Program-made: the position numbers and the translations under genes
DNA from: Haliclystus octoradiatus
Taxonomy: Eukaryota; Cnidaria; Staurozoa; Stauromedusae; Haliclystidae
Length of the DNA: 64,000 nt
Assembly: GCA_916610825.1 (NCBI GenBank)
Contig: OU744448.1
Span: forward strand, 15,499,936-15,563,935
Direction: 5' to 3'
The notes under the pieces: model-generated
Told to the model about the DNA's origin: nothing
Databases searched by the model: none
The model's input: the letters and a program-made list of their open reading frames with translations, nothing else
Shown: positions 63,501-64,000 of the stretch, piece by piece
Layout: each line of letters opens with the position of its first letter
Numbering within the stretch: position 1 is the stretch's first letter

Positions 63501-64000
63501 CAAAATGACCAAAAACAATGCTTAATTCCCAAGGGAACTCGAATTTGACAAACACAGCTCAAAATGACCAAAAACAATGTTTAATTCCCAAGGGAATTCG
63601 AATTTGACAAAAACAGCTCAAAATGACCAAAAACAATGCTTAATTCCCAAGGGAATTCGAATTTGTTAAAAACAGCTCAAAATGACCAAAAACAATGCTT
63701 AATTCTCAAGGGAATTCGAATTTGACAAAAACAATTCAAAATGACCAAATACATTGCTTAATTCCCAAGGGAATTCGAATTTGATAAAAACAGCTCAAAA
63801 TGACCAAAAACAATGCTTAATTCCAAAGGGAAATCGAATTTGACAAAAACAACTCAGAATAACCAAAAACAATGCTCAATTCTCAAGGGAATTCGAATTT
63901 AAGAAAAACAGCTCAAAATGACCAAAAACAATGCTTAATTCCCAAGGGAATTCGAATTTGACAAAAACAGCTCAAAATGACCAAAAACAATGCTTAATTC
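60600..64000 (+). repeat. Nested 19-, 20- and 15-monomer duplications at the right end
   Basis: TTCGAATTGAAG is at 61001 and 62122 (19 x 59). CTTAGTTCTCAAGG is near 61634 and 62814 (20 x 59), the second copy having one extra monomer. A related TTAATTCTCAAGG with the same neighbours follows at 63699 (15 x 59 from 62814). The series runs off the right edge, so this looks like an active or recent expansion zone. Confidence 0.85.

Larger units (their letters stand above)
4010..64000 (+). repeat. 59-bp satellite array, about 1,017 head-to-tail monomers
   Basis: The whole interval is one tandem array with a 59-bp period: the same motif moves by one base per 60-base line, and every rare-variant distance I measured is a multiple of 59 after counting visible indels. 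Numbering the unit from GACAAAAACAGCTC, the consensus has 27 A, 12 T, 12 C and 8 G (34% GC). A-tracts start at positions 4, 15 and 24. An inverted repeat AATTCCC-AA-GGGAATT spans 37-52 and a palindrome AATTCGAATT spans 49-58. All copies have one orientation; I saw no inversion and no other inserted DNA. Stops occur in all frames, so it is non-coding. The array continues past the right edge. Size and uniformity suggest pericentromeric or other heterochromatin, which the sequence alone cannot prove. Confidence 0.98.

Noticed and set aside
4010..64000. Regularly repeated units resembling a CRISPR array
   Set aside because: The whole 59-bp unit repeats, including the part that would be the spacer. 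There are no unique spacers, no cas genes, and the context is a eukaryotic retroelement.
4010..64000. CENP-B box in the satellite
   Set aside because: The closest match, on the minus strand across the palindromes (ATTCGAATTCCCTTGGG), keeps TTCG but fails the required A and the CGGG core.
4010..64000. A repeat protein encoded by the array
   Set aside because: 59 is not a multiple of 3 and each monomer brings stops (such as TAA and TGA) in turn into every frame on both strands; no long open frame exists.
4010..64000. Telomeric or rDNA spacer repeat
   Set aside because: No short G-rich telomere motif and no rRNA sequence is present anywhere in the window.

Overview
The window looks like eukaryotic, most likely arthropod (probably insect), heterochromatin-type DNA. 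It has two parts: the 5' portion of a BEL/Pao-type LTR retrotransposon on the minus strand (about 1-4009), and a very long tandem satellite array with a 59-bp repeat unit (4010-64000, still running at the right edge). The arthropod guess rests only on the type of retroelement and the AT-rich composition. No host gene, tRNA, rRNA or bacterial feature was seen.

Region 1 (1-4009, minus strand). One reading frame is open without a stop from an ATG at 3325 to the left window edge, 1108 codons read. I translated it codon by codon from the reverse complement. In order it holds an acidic Ser-rich N-terminus, a DUF1759-like Gag segment, three Cys/His zinc-knuckle-like motifs, a retroviral-type aspartic protease region (DUF1758-like, with Asp-Pro-Gly at the active-site position), and a reverse transcriptase with its catalytic aspartates including YMDD. 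RNase H, integrase and the second LTR lie beyond the left edge. Upstream of the ATG are a short leader, a candidate tRNA primer-binding site (3353-3370) and a candidate 638-bp LTR (3372-4009) that begins TGTTA and ends TAATA on the minus strand. The LTR's outer end meets the satellite directly, so the element appears to have inserted into the array.

Region 2 (4010-64000). About 1,017 head-to-tail copies of a 59-bp AT-rich unit (about 34% GC), all in one orientation, with no other sequence between them. The unit has three A-tracts spaced about 10 bp apart and two overlapping palindromes, one containing an EcoRI site. Monomers fall into about ten variant types with diagnostic substitutions. These types recur in fixed order over blocks of 9 to 58 monomers, so the array was built by successive local tandem duplications of multi-monomer blocks. 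I verified offsets of 1652, 3421-3422, 2537/2714, 2245, 1711, 2419, 2006/1770, 2178, 2416/1295/1767, 590, 530 and 1121-1180 bp by matching rare private variants. Indel markers include a 24-bp deletion near 34884, four copies of a 3-bp deletion between 46.7 and 52.2 kb, and a cluster of 1-bp A-run changes at 42.1-44.4 kb.

No novel enzymatic or defence system is visible. The most informative content is the duplication history of the array and the apparently uninterrupted coding frame of the retroelement at its edge.
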